64,000 nucleotides of DNA from Wolfiporia cocos (taxonomy: Eukaryota > Basidiomycota > Agaricomycetes > Polyporales > Phaeolaceae), in contig JACCLO010000009.1 in assembly GCA_029448655.1 (NCBI GenBank), forward strand, positions 2,604,001-2,668,000. Direction: 5' to 3'. Position 1 is the stretch's first letter, and each line of letters opens with the position of its first letter. This document shows positions 46,405 to 57,786 of the stretch, piece by piece. The notes under the pieces were generated by a model. It saw nothing but the letters and a program-made list of their open reading frames with translations. It made no database searches and was not told the origin of the DNA. Both the position numbers and the translations under genes were made by a program.

Positions 46405-47749
46405 ATGGACGGTAAATGCTCTATACGAGAGGTATTAGACTTTGGGATTCCATTCCATTACAAGGGTGTCGCTCACGGCTTCCTCGTGTCTCGGTTGGAC
46501 TCATCCTAATACTAGGTAGCAAAAGACGTCTGGACTTTCTCTTGGTAAGCAGAGCTTTCGCTTGCTGCGGAGCTATGTTACAAAGCAATATAAACGAAGC
46601 TCATTTGATCGCTTTGGTATCTTCCCCGTCGGTGGCCGGTCGACCGCGATCAAGCTGCGGAACGGAGACGTGTGGGTCCTGGCGTCCACACCCTTAACGA
46701 GTGAGACAAAGGAGAAGCTCAACGAGCTCGGACAGGTCAAGTATGTCACGAGCATTGAGCGTGCAAATTGATACATAAACCGAAATGGACAGCTTAGCTG
46801 ACTCATCATTTAGATGGATTGTTGGCGCAAATGCCGTCCACCACATGCATCTCGGTGTGTTATGTTGGCATTTTAACAGCTTCAGGACATAGTTACGAGC
46901 TATATCGCCAAAACAGCTGCATTCAAAAGGGAATACCCGGATGCAAAGCTCATCGCACCGAAAGAGGTAGAGGATAAAAACTCCGCGATAGGACTCGTAT
47001 TAGACGGCGGTACGATACCCTAAATCGCCTCGAATAACTATATAAATCTCGACTACAGTATGGGATATTGATCCCCCAAGTGTCAAGTACGGCTTCGCAA
47101 ATGATGTACGCGCTGCTCGCATGTCTGTTCCCATGCACCACTGCTTATAAGTGTCCATGTTACTAGATTCAATACTGGTGAGGATAATTACGCCATACAA
47201 CAAGAGAAGGCAGCTTAGTATTGAGTACACTTTACAGTTTCTTTTCTGGTTTCAATAACAAAGACGCCGTGTTCTTTCACATAGCGTCAAAGACGCTGAT
47301 TGAGGCAGATCTGTTATTCAACCTCCCCGCCACAGAACAGGCACGTAGATTTCACATCTAGCCACTGCCATGACGGTTGAGTTGATGCGCAAAGCGACCT
47401 TCCCAGTATTCCAAGACACGCTCCTCTGGGAAATTTCCGTTCGCCAAGTACCTGAATCCGCACTCCGCAATTCACAAACGGTTTGCGTGGTACTTGGGCA
47501 CGGACAAAGCGTGAGTTCTACGTCCTGTAATCATAGCCCTCAATGCTGACTGTTGGCAACTAGGGCGATGAAGCGGGACGTAAAGACCGTTGCGAGCTGG
47601 AACCTTGAGCGGATCATACCATGTCACGGAGTGAGTCTGCATCTGCGGAGTACTTCCGCCATAGCTCATAAAGTGTTCTGATGCAGGATATCACTGAGAA
47701 AGATGCGGACAAGGCGTGGCGGGAGGCGTACAAGTGGTATCTGGATTAG
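46405..47749 (+). CDS. DUF4336 protein, copy 2
   Basis: Paralogue of the minus-strand neighbour. Blocks: MDGKCSIRE, VAKDVWTFSC, SFDRFGIFPVGGRSTAIKL, GDVWVLASTPLTSETKEKL, WIVGANAVHHMHL, AAFKREYPDAKLIAPKEVE, WDIDPPSVKYGFAND, SGFNNKDAVFFHIASKTL, EADLLFNLPATEQ, HKRFAWYLGTDK, AMKRDVKTVASWNLERIIPC and DADKAWREAYKWYLD. Intron positions match copy 1. The junction between FAND and SGFNNK (47095-47240) does not resolve into a clean phase with a single intron, so a small exon may be hidden there or the copy is damaged. The stop is at 47747-47749. Confidence 0.72.
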
Positions 47750-48419
47750 CTGGTGAAAGCAACGTAATCATGAGTTATGCTATCGAAAGCCGGGTTTTCC
47801 ACTCGATATAATTTGAGTATGGTAGCTGTTGGAAGTGCGTGCGCGTCGGGCGTAGCACGCAGGTGCGATCTCGTCGCCACGGCGCGGGAGCAGTTGCGCC
47901 CCTGGTAGAATAGGGGCGGTTACGCCGGATCCGGGTATGGCGGGACCGGTGGTGGTACGGCGGCCGGTGTTAGTATAAAGTCGAGGACACTATGTACGTA
48001 CCGGCACGCGTTTGCTATCTGAACCCATCAGACCGTAGCGGGGTCCCTGGCGGGAAGTAGGGCGTGGCCGTTGTCCTGCTCGATCCGAATTCCTACAATA
48101 GCAGTATTATTATGTTGTGCCAGTAGCCGTTGTGGCGGTCGTGAAAGGGAGTCACGGAGTATTTACGGCAGTTAGCAAATGCTTAGATCGCATGAGTCCA
48201 CGATTTTCTATCGGATAGATGCAGTCCATCCGCACAACATGCAAGGCAACGCTGTCCTCTGGCAACGGGACTTTCTCAGCTGTAGCGCGGCGCGGGCTTG
48301 CGATGCTTTCGGGTGATGTCACCGATCACGTGTTACGTGACGCGACGCGCAACGTAAAATCTGTATTGTGTGTGTTTAAATTTGGCCAAGGACTACTCAC
48401 GCTAGGGATCACACTAAGG
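47750..48419. other. Intergenic, no gene seen
   Basis: A GC-rich patch at about 47830-48080 stands out from its neighbours, but no coding frame, RNA gene or repeat could be supported. Confidence 0.45.
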
Positions 48420-49987
48420 ATGTTCCACTTTAATTTTGAGATCGACGAAGACGACTTGAGCGACCTTGGTCTCGGCGTGCAAGACGACATCGCGACACTG
48501 AAAGATACATCACAAGTCACACAAATAGCGCAGGCAGAATCTGCAGAAAAGCAACGGTTCGAGGAGCCGTATCGTGCATACGCAGTGGACGAGCTTGTAA
48601 GTTGATTTCCTTGGTTATGCACTGATGATGATTGTCTCATGTCGCTAAGCTTCCATGATAGCTTGCAACGCTTCCACCCGAGATCTCCTTCTCACCGCTT
48701 TCCATCCCGCTTGCAACTACCTTCGATGATTCAGAGCAAAGGTTGGGCGCGAGTCGCTCCTCTCAAGTCGTGGACATTGCACGAAGAGACCTATTTGACG
48801 CCAGATTCCAGCTGATCTCTCTGGAAGATTACGACTCTGATGCTAATCCCAGCACTTCTGGATTGGGAGTCAAGCCGGAGACTGCTCTTGAGTTCGTCGA
48901 TGCACCCTCGGATCTTGTACCTGGCATGTATGAGGGTGGACTCAAGACTTGGGAGTGTGCACTCGACTTGGTTGGCTGTCTGCATAGGATCCTCGAGAAA
49001 GAAACTGGAAGACGTCTGAAAGGGAAGAAGATCTTGGAGGTACGCAGTGATGTTTAGCGCACACTAGCTCTTAGATATGTCTCTCAGTTAAGGCTTACTC
49101 ATGCACTTCCTGCAGCTTGGTTGCGGAACAGCTGTCCCCTCCTTATACATCCTCAACCGCCTCTTCTCATCTGAGCCTCCGCAAGACTCAGAGGAATCAT
49201 CGGATGTGCACATTCATTTGCAGGACTACAATCCGCTTGTGCTCCGACTGGTTACGATGCCCAATGTACTCCTCGCTTGGTGTAGGTGTTCCCCGTTTCA
49301 ACTGGCCGTAAGGGTGTTTGTACATGTCGCTTTGGCTGCCAAAGAGACATGCACATTCTCCTCTTTGCTCCAGTCCCATTTCTTCACGGAACTTATGTGA
49401 CCGAGTGCCTTGACCGAGCAGACATGTCCCCCGCTTCTCAAGCCTTTCGCGACTCAGCTGCATCTGCTTCCGACGCCGACTCCGACACTTTCCCTCCTGC
49501 TGATCCCAGCACGCCTGGCACGTTGCCCATCACGCCGGCTCTTAAAGACACCTTCCTTGCATCTCTGCGCACTCACAGAGTCCATTTGCGCTTACTCTCA
49601 GGATCATGGGCGACCCTCGACCTCTCGAGCGCGCCATACGACGTCGTGCTCACGTCCGAGACGATCTACCGCCCGGAGAGCCTGCCCGCGCTCATCAAAG
49701 CCTTGCGCGGCGCGTGCCTCAGGGAGGTAGGGCTGGAGGGCGCGGCCGCTCGGATGTCGCTTGCGTCTGCGGAGCCGAAGCAGGGGGGCGGCGAGGAGAA
49801 TCCGCCGCACCTCTGCCTCATTGCTGCGAAGCGCGTGTACTTTGGCGTTGGCGGGGGAGTGTCAGAGTTCGTCAATGCTGTCGAAGGGCCGAGCGCGGAC
49901 GCGGATCGTGTAGGCAGTGTGCAGACTGTATGGGAGCACATGGATGGTGTCAAGAGGATCGTGATGCAACTGAAATGGGTTGTATGA
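48420..49987 (+). CDS. METTL18/Hpm1-type protein histidine methyltransferase
   Basis: Hpm1/METTL18 methylates a histidine of ribosomal protein uL3 with S-adenosylmethionine. The start MFHFNFEIDEDDLSDLG is acidic. The family signature DLVPGMYEGGLKTWECALDL leads into the methyltransferase core: GKKILE joined to LGCGTAVPSLYILN (motif I), LQDYNPLVLRLVTMPNV (motif post I) and the later SGSWATLDLSSAPYDVVLTS with ETIYRPESL. The C-terminus has KRVYFGVGGGVSEF, another landmark of the family. Exons: about 48420-48597, 48660-49038, 49114-49278 and 49420-49987; the third intron near 49279-49418 is approximate. A Ser/Asp-rich insert (SAASASDADSDT) sits before motif II. Confidence 0.83.
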
Positions 49988-50536
49988 GGCGTCACGATGT
50001 GCGTACACTCCTTAGCCGCTTTTATGCGGAACCCATTTACCATGGCTGACAGAATTGGTGCATATTCTTCACGCCTTAGATCGATGCAATAGGAGGTTTT
50101 TCCACGTTCAGTTCAGCGACGTGTATCATGAAGGTATTCAGACTGCTCGACAGACAATTTAGCCATGCAGTCCAAAAGTAGCATTTGCTGAGAGGTGTGG
50201 TATACAAGATGATCCATGAAAATTCTCTCAGTTGGCACATGACTAGTGCATGACTTGCGTCGGACTCAGTGACTGGGGCACGCGTTGCTCCGATGAACGA
50301 ATCAATGCACAGCATCTCGGCAGATGTCCATCTGTAGATGCACTTCGCCATGCACAGCCATGTACTGTCCTCAAGGCGGGACTCGAGTGATGAGGACCAG
50401 CAGTTGTCGCGATGCGATGCATCTGCAGATACAGCAATCGGTAAGCTGGAGTTTCAGCACATTTCCAAGCTGATAGGATCGTCAACAAGGAGCACCAGTG
50501 GAAGATACGTTACAGACCCGAGCAACTTCACAGACC

Positions 50537-52176
50537 ATGAATGCCCGGACCCGCAGTCAAAATATCGCTAAGATTGCTGGTCGTCTGAGCGCCTCTTTAG
50601 ATCGCATTCGACGCCGTGGTTAGTCACATAGCAGTGTTAACTATGTACCTGTTGTAGCTGATTTGATGATACGCCTAGACGAGCAAACGGGATCCTCCTG
50701 CGATCCGCCCTCTAGTGGACCAACTCTGTTATCGCTGGATCTTGATATCATACACTATATCCTCTCACTGGTCCAACCAAAGGATGCCATGCAGCTTGCG
50801 CAGACTTTCCGTGCTGCGTACAATGTCGCCACACCACATTTCCTGTCGGAGATCGTGCTTGATGGTGGCTCACAGCAGAAGATACGTGGCTCACAGCAAA
50901 TATCTCTCTCCTGCTCCTATATCTACAAGAATGCATCATAGCGCCTCCCATTGATTAGAAGGCTCACCATAGGCCCTTCCGCCTTCACGTATTTTGCTAA
51001 CTCCGGGCAACGGGAGCCTGACTATTCACCTGCTGGGTTCCTCGCTGACATGCTCGTGGGTGCAGCTAACCTTGCGATGCTTCACATTGCCAGTGCCGAG
51101 AAGCTTCTATGGAAGTCGCGAGCCATGTCGAATGCAGTGATCGCACTGCCTGCACTGTCTGACATAGAGCTGCATGCTGCAGGCGCGCACACTCTGGCGG
51201 TCCTTACTCGTATGGTCAGTCGGCCGCGTCATGTCAACCTGCATTTTGCTCCTCCAATACACGAACGGGATGTGGATTTGACTCGATCCCTCACACCTGG
51301 GCCATGACCATTTTCTCCCGACCTTGACCTGTTCACTCGTCCATCTTGAACTCTTAGGGACGGATTTCGATTTAATACACCACATTGAAGCCGACACCAT
51401 CTGGCCGAACGTGCAATACTTGTCGTTGACCAAAGGAAGTGCCGTATTGTCTGCATTGAGTCGGTCGTTCCCAAACATTCACACACTCAAGCTACACAAT
51501 GTTACCTGTATCGCTACACAAAAGAAGACCTCATGGCGGAGACTCGATTTTCTCTTCACAAATTCTCGAATACCATTTCAAGGACCGGTCCGTCGACTCC
51601 AGCTTACAGAGAATAGGTTCGTTAAACATGTGGGTTCCTCAATGATTTCACCAGAACTGGACTTTTACGGCAGGCGGGTTCTCCGGTTGTTGCAAGCTGT
51701 CCAGCAACGGAGGAGCTGCTTGAATACATAGCGAAGTCGGTCACAAGTATCAGATTTTTGCAGCTCTCCTTGCTGGATCTGCATAGGATTTATGAGAAAC
51801 CCCATATAGATAGATACACATGGATGGTCAGTCCAGTCAAATTTCAATCCCATGTCTGATGGCTGCCGTGCTCCCATTAATAAATGAATTATAGGATGAA
51901 AACATGTCTAAATTGGCATCATGCCCGCTTATTGGCATCACCATTGCATTCAACGGAAGACCTGACAAAGCTAGGAAGCTGGTCGATGCTGCCAAGACAA
52001 TGGCGGCTTGCATACCGACGCTGAGATATATCGGATTGAACCTCCACCTTCCACCGAGACGGAGGCCGCGGTGGGACGATATCACGTATACTTGGTATCG
52101 TGTGACCTGCCGTCTCACTGGCGAGTCCCCTGCGGTGGATGTACTCGAAGATTGGGAAGCAGATCGATCAAGCTAA
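50537..52176 (+). CDS. F-box/LRR-like protein, possibly damaged
   Basis: F-box proteins are substrate adaptors of SCF ubiquitin ligases; large divergent families occur in Agaricomycetes. Exon 1 starts MNARTRSQNIAKIAGR and joins in phase 1, across an intron at about 50620-50657, to ADLMIRLDEQTG. The F-box core is LLSLDLDIIHYILSLVQPKD then LAQTFRAAYNVATPHF. Later blocks are leucine-rich: RLTIGPSAFTYFAN, LAMLHIASAEKLLW, LVHLELLGTDFDLIHHI, TLKLHNVTCIA and MAACIPTLRYIGLNLHLP. Between GGSQQK and RLPLIRR no donor keeps the phase, and a 21-base near-duplication (GTGGCTCACAGCA) sits there, so a break is possible. It may be a gene or a recent pseudogene. Confidence 0.6.
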
Positions 52177-52192
52177 GATCTGGCGCCGAACG

Positions 52193-52586
52193 CTCAGGCG
52201 GATCACGTAATCACACCTTTGCTTGCCACTCATGATCAGTACTCATCTGGTGTCACATGTACAAGCTTCGCGTTGCAGCGATGGGTGAGATGGCCAGAGA
52301 TGCAATCTCAGGAGTCGGCAAAGGCAATCCCATTATGGAACGCCATGCGTGACTGAATGTGCGTGCTCCCAGCTTCTCCTCGGTATAGGCAGAACCGTTG
52401 ATCTTCACCCCGAGCCTCTCATACAGTCCTACTTCTGATGTGCAGCAACAAAAGGTTCACAGAATTACCAGTCCTTGACACAACTGTAGCACATCTATGC
52501 TGACCCCACCAAGCGTCATTCGCACTCCGCGATGACGAGTTCTGTACCTATTCGAAAAACGACAGCAAGAAGGATCTGGTAAAGAC
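52193..52586 (+). repeat. Duplicated block, copy A
   Basis: About 390 bases, from GGCGGATCACG to CAGCAAGAAGGATCTGG, reappear in the same orientation at 63634-64000 and continue past the window edge there. The minus strand of both copies reads LGVKINGSAYTEEKLGA-like peptide with breaks, so the block probably descends from a gene. Confidence 0.75.
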
Positions 52587-52947
52587 CCGATTCGAATACG
52601 CGGCCCTTCTCAAATCACTCTCGCTCATGCCACGGAATAATTTAAGAATGTTTCCTATAATGCCCACCATCATCTCGTGACATCGTGAAACGCATGCCTA
52701 AGCTATTTCGAGGATACCGACAAGTGGGACTTTGAGGACCCTAGATCACAGCTCAACGAAGCATTCATAGAGAGGATCGTCCGCTCCTGTCCAACCCACT
52801 TATAGTTTGATAAACCTTAGAGTTACATCGTGTGCAAGGGAAGAGATCTACATACCGCACTGCCAACAATCTAACAGTCCCTTCGGATCGCTATTAAATC
52901 CAAGTCAATATTGCACGCGGAGGTCGCAGGATCTGGGATATGACCGA
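52587..52947. other. Non-coding stretch with coding remnant
   Basis: A plus-strand frame continues out of the duplicated block (KKDLVKTRFEYAALLKSLSL) and stops at about 52680. The rest shows nothing I recognise. Confidence 0.4.
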
Positions 52948-55242
52948 CTAGAACTCCTTGATATCTCTCAATATCTCGTAGTTCTCGCCCCAATACGAGT
53001 AGGTGTGATTGGGCTCATACACATCGCCTTCGTTCTGTTCACTAGCGGATCAGTGCGACGTTCGGAGGAAGGACAGCAACAGCCGGCACGCACAAAGTAT
53101 GCGCCACTCCCAGGCGTGATGTCCCGGAATAGCTGAGCGTGCTGCGTCACGGCAGTATATTGTTCCGCGATGTACTCCACGGTACTATTCCATATCCACT
53201 CCGAATGGATGGATAGCTATCGCGACAGACCGGTCAGACAGCATGTACAGCGGACAGTCACGATGCAGGACAGTACGCACATGCCACAGCGAGTCTCGCC
53301 ACGCAGGCGTGACGCTCGTCGTGCCAACGGTATAATTATACAAAAACGGCGTGCCAACAACGATGTACGGATTCACGAACGATAGCACGCTCTTGATTGT
53401 GTTTGACAAGGTCGTGCGGCCCACTTCGTTGTCAAAGAGCGATGTCGGGATGAGTCGCGAACCCATGGTGGTCTCAGGTCCCACTCCCTGAGGCCAATGT
53501 GCGGTCAGCCGTGCTCTAGATACATAAAAGCATAGGATAGGCGCGCACCACCTCTGCGAGCGTAACATATTTGCTGAAGAAAGCGAGATAGGATGGCAGC
53601 TCCTCGACAACAACCGTCCCGCCTTGACCGAGCGCAAAGTCCGCGACGGCTTTCATCGATGCATTTGCTTCAGCGTTCGACAGCAGGGGATTGACATAAA
53701 TGATCGTCGGTCCCTGGGGTAGTAAGATGTGAATATTGATGGCTGCGAGATATGGAAAGCGTATGCGCACCACTATGTGTCCGCCCCAGCCTTCGGTGCC
53801 AAACCGGTACGTCTCATTGACGAGTAGCTCGTACCACTCTGCAAGGTTACTGCTATTCGCGTGTTCTGTGAACCCGATCGATGCCCTATGTCAGAAGCCC
53901 ATGCATGAGCATCTCCCTGATTTGCGGTAGGCATAGGACATACACTTGCAGCGTCACCTGTGGAGCAAGTCGGTGCGTCGACTCGAACACGACACCCCAT
54001 GCACTCCCGCCACCTCCACGGAGTGCGAAGAAGAGCTCAGGGTGCTGGCACTCATTCGCGGTCACATATTGCCCATTGGGAGTAACGACTTTCACCTGCA
54101 CGACGCGATCGACTGCGAGACCGAAGACCGGCGAGAGGACGCTGTGTCCACCGCCCTGTCGTTCTCTGTCAGTGAGTGATATCGTAATCGTCGAGAGAGT
54201 AGTTCAGCGTACGAGGAAGTAGCCGCCTCCTGCGCCGATTGTCTGGTGGTAGCCCCCAATAAATGTGCGATTGATGTTGTCGACATACCCGAAGATATCC
54301 TCCGTGATCGCACCGGGCTGCGACCAGACTATCAGTTAAGTTGGATCAACTGAGATAATCTGTGGCACGTACGCCGATCGTGATCGCATCGTAGGCGGTG
54401 GAACAGCCTTCTGGGACAAACGAGTTGTTGTGGGAGATCTGTGTTATAATTCATATTATCGACTTATAAACCAGATCAACATGAAATAATACAGAATTCA
54501 AGTTAGTAACCTAGCCGTGACACTCATCAGCATGCAGTAAACGCCGTGAACAGTATGCACCAGACCGACCCAGAGCGCCAATGTGCCTTTGCCACTCGAG
54601 CGTCCCTTGTAATCATGTCCCTTGTTCTTCACCGAAAGCCTCACCCCGGTCATCTCCGAGAAGTTCAGCGCAGCCTGAACGTCTGACGGATACCGCACGT
54701 CAATCTTTGACGGATAGCCATACATCAGTGTGACACAAACAATATGAAATCTGACAACAATCTCACATAGTATGATGGGATGTTGCCGAGTTGACAGTCA
54801 ACCCCGTCGAATGCATCCGGGTCCGTGGGTTCACTCAAATCGAGCAGACATCCGGCGTTGGGCGACTCGGCCTGGCATGTTTCCCATTGTGACTGCGATG
54901 GATCTCTGCTATCAGGATTCCGGAACGAGGCCGTCATGCTATACCGCGCACCGCCATGTAGGCACCGAAGTGGGTCACCCTCGTAAATGGGTCCGTGTAG
55001 TTGTCCTGCACTATTGCACATGCAGCCTCGTCAGGAGTAACCGCGGTGCCGTTGTACTCGGAGAAGCAAGGCAGCTCCCAGGGTACGGCAGTGTACAGCC
55101 TCCCGCCAACGGTTTCGTTGAGTGCCGAGAATTCAGCTTGGAGGCTCAGCGAGCGTGCGGAGGGACGATCACCGAGAACGGAAGCGGCGCCGACGCTGAG
55201 CAGCACGGCTGTGCAGAAGAGAAGCTGGGCGCCGTGGACCAT
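52948..55242 (-). CDS. Secreted AA7/BBE-like FAD-linked oxidase
   Basis: Family members (glucooligosaccharide oxidases, berberine bridge enzyme-like) oxidise sugars or other alcohols with covalent FAD and produce hydrogen peroxide. A signal peptide starts at 55242 (MVHGAQLLFCTAVLLSVGAA). FAD-domain blocks follow: SKIDVRYPSDVQAALNFSEM, VKNKGHDYKGRSSG, ISHNNSFVPEGCSTAYDAIT, YHQTIGAGGGYFL, HSVLSPVFGLAVDRVVQVKV, ELFFALRGGGGSAWGVV. The substrate domain gives FGTEGWGGHIV, LLPQGPTIIYVNPLL and the BBE end DVYEPNHTYSYWGENYEIL. The stop is at 52948-52950. At least ten exons. A broken, rearranged copy lies at 60159-61598. Confidence 0.83.
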
Positions 55243-55982
55243 TGCAGCGAGAAGCTTGGATTGCTAGGCGAAGTATGCGCACAGAGTAGTTGCTAGACGG
55301 CACTGTGTTTGACAGGTTCAAGCCTCCGCCACGATTGCTATGGTGTGCCGCAAACGCGCCCGCACGGAGCTGAATGGCCTTCGCCGAGCGTTCCAGCGGG
55401 TGGCGGGGCATCCAGGAACGCTCGGCGTCGCTTTATATTCAAGGCAGAGATCGCTGACTGGTATCCCCGTCCACAGGGCAAGGAACATTCAGTTTCATAG
55501 GTGTCGTGCAAATATAACGATCGCGATCTTCTGGGCGTCTAATCTAAATACACTGGATACCATCAATGATTCCAACCCTTGCGATGTCACTGTGTTGAAG
55601 ACGTACCATCCGGTTCGCACTGAGTGCAGCAGACAAATCAATTTGAAGTCTTGCCCAAATGTATCTGTCAAACGGTTAAATCAAGGAGGAGAAACTTGAG
55701 ACCTAGAAAATACACTTGCTGAAAGATTAGCGTAAGCGCAGAGAACGCACTTTGAACGTTCACACCGTCGATGATAATGCCACCTCTGTGATGACACATT
55801 TCAAGTACTCCAAAACTACTCGTCCGACAGAGATAGATGACTAAACTCGTTGACATCGATGCGCAAGAGGCTTGAAGCGATGCGCGGGGCGTTCTCTGCC
55901 ACGTGATCACACCAGCATTCCACTACGAACCTCCCTTAACTTCCGGTACGATATTCCCACCTATGCCTATGGTACTACGTAG

Positions 55983-55991
55983 TACTGCCGG
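55983..55991. repeat. Left target site duplication, TACTGCCGG
   Basis: The 9-mer TACTGCCGG stands directly before the foldback element and again directly after it at 57693-57701. A 9-bp duplication is the Mutator (MULE) footprint. Confidence 0.7.
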
Positions 55992-57692
55992 TATGACGTT
56001 CGGATTGTACATTTAATCAGCAATATTTAGAATGCAGCGCTGCAAATATAAAATGCAGCGCTGCAATACAAGAATTCGGCGCAGCAATATTGTATGCTGT
56101 ACAGCAATATATTTTAGCAGCGCAGCAATATAATACGCTGGGTAGTGATAACAGAATATGACGTTCGGATTGTACATTTAATCAGCAATATTTAGAATGC
56201 AGCGCAGCAAATATAAAATGCAGCGCTGCAATACAAAAATTCGGCGCAGCAATATTGTATGCTGTACAGCAATATATTTTGGCAGCGCAGCAATATAATA
56301 CGCTGGGTAGTGATAACAGAAACGCTACGCAGCAATATAAGGATGCAGCAATGGGCTTATCGCAGCTATAGATTTGAGTCGGAGATTGTATCTACGTTAG
56401 GTTCGACGGTCAGAGTTCAAGTTCAACTGGACTGCATTGATTACACTACAGCATAATCTCCAAGTACCAGTACTCCCCATTCGATAGCTACTGCTCCCAC
56501 GGATTTTTTTCCCACTCGCATCAAGTCATTAGAAAAGAATGGGGGCACCTTCTCTTGCTTTGACTATGAACCGGCACAATTGCCGATGCGAGACGGTCCC
56601 GCCACCGGTAGGTGATGTGAGCTCGCGTGGCAAGAGCTGTGCGGAATGGAGGAGCAGAGGAGTAAGCTACTGAAAGAAGAGGTTATAATCGAGGCGACAG
56701 TTGTACAAGTTTGCAAAAAAATGTTGTAGTGCTACGGTGCTATCCCAATGCTAGCGCTAAACCCCGACCTATAAAAGGGATTGCAAGTCCGTCCTATTGC
56801 TATTGCTGCGATAGCCTATGGCTGAATATTGCTGCAAAACATTTCTTATATTGCTGCGCTGCTATATGACGTTCGGATTGTACATTTAATCAGCAATATT
56901 TAGAATGCAGCGCAGCAAATATAAAATGCAGCGCAGCAATACAAAAATTCGGCGCAGTAATATTGTACGCTGTACAGCAATATATTTTAGCAGCGCAGCA
57001 ATATAAGAAATGTTGTGCAGCAATATTCAGCCATAGGCTATCGCAATAGGACGGACTTGCAATCCCTTTTAAGAGGCGTAGGTCGGGGTTTAACGTTTAG
57101 CATTGGGATAGCACCGTAGCACTACAACATATTTTTGCAAACTTGTACAACTGTCGCCTCGATTATAACCTCTTCTTTCAGTAGCTTACTCCTCTGCTCC
57201 TCCATTCCGCACAGCTCTTGCCACGCGAGCTCACATCACCTACCGGTGGCGGGACCGTCTCGCATCGGCAATTGTGCCGGTTCATAGTCAAAGCAAGAGA
57301 AGGTGCCCCCATTCTTTTCTAATGACTTGATGCGAGTGGGAAAAAAATCCGTGGGAGCAGTAGCTATCGAATGGGGAGTACTGGTACTTGGAGATTATGC
57401 TGTAGTGTAATCAATGCAGTCCAGTTGAACTTGAACTCTGACCGTCGAACCTAACGTAGATACAATCTCCGACTCAAATCTATAGCTGCGATAAGCCCAT
57501 TGCTGCATCCTTATATTGCTGCGTAGCGTTTCTGTTATCACTACCCAGCGTATTATATTGCTGCGCTGCCAAAATATATTGCTGTACAGCATACAATATT
57601 GCTGCGCCGAATTTTTGTATTGCAGCGCTGCATTTTATATTTGCTGCGCTGCATTCTAAATATTGCTGATTAAATGTACAATCCGAACGTCA
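55992..57692. mobile_element. Non-autonomous foldback element, MULE-like
   Basis: The ends are TATGACGTTCGGATTGTACA and its reverse complement, and the flanks carry the 9-bp TACTGCCGG duplication. The left end bears two tandem copies of a 165-bp GCAGC-rich unit (55992-56156 and 56157-56319). From 56157 to 57694 the sequence is a palindrome with arms of about 705 bp (56157-56862 and 56990-57694) that stay nearly identical apart from small indels near the inner ends. The 127-bp centre is another copy of the GCAGC unit in plus orientation. There is no transposase; identical 65-codon ORFs in both arms only mirror the palindrome. The 9-bp TSD and long TIRs favour a Mutator-type mobiliser; this is inference. 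Confidence 0.8.
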
Positions 57693-57717
57693 TACTGCCG
57701 GCGCATAATAAATGTTT

Positions 57718-57769
57718 ATCATCATCATCGTCATCATCGTCATCATCATCATCATCGTCATCGTCATCA
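57718..57769 (+). repeat. ATC/GTC trinucleotide microsatellite
   Basis: About 17 trinucleotide units of ATC with interspersed GTC lie just outside the right end of the foldback element. Confidence 0.85.
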
Positions 57770-57786
57770 TCTCTGCCACGTGATCA

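Noticed and set aside
56259..57592. Identical 65-codon ORFs on opposite strands
   Set aside because: They only reflect the two arms of the palindrome; no homology or start context supports a protein.
57718..57769. CRISPR-like or array-like repeat
   Set aside because: It is a simple ATC/GTC microsatellite without spacers.
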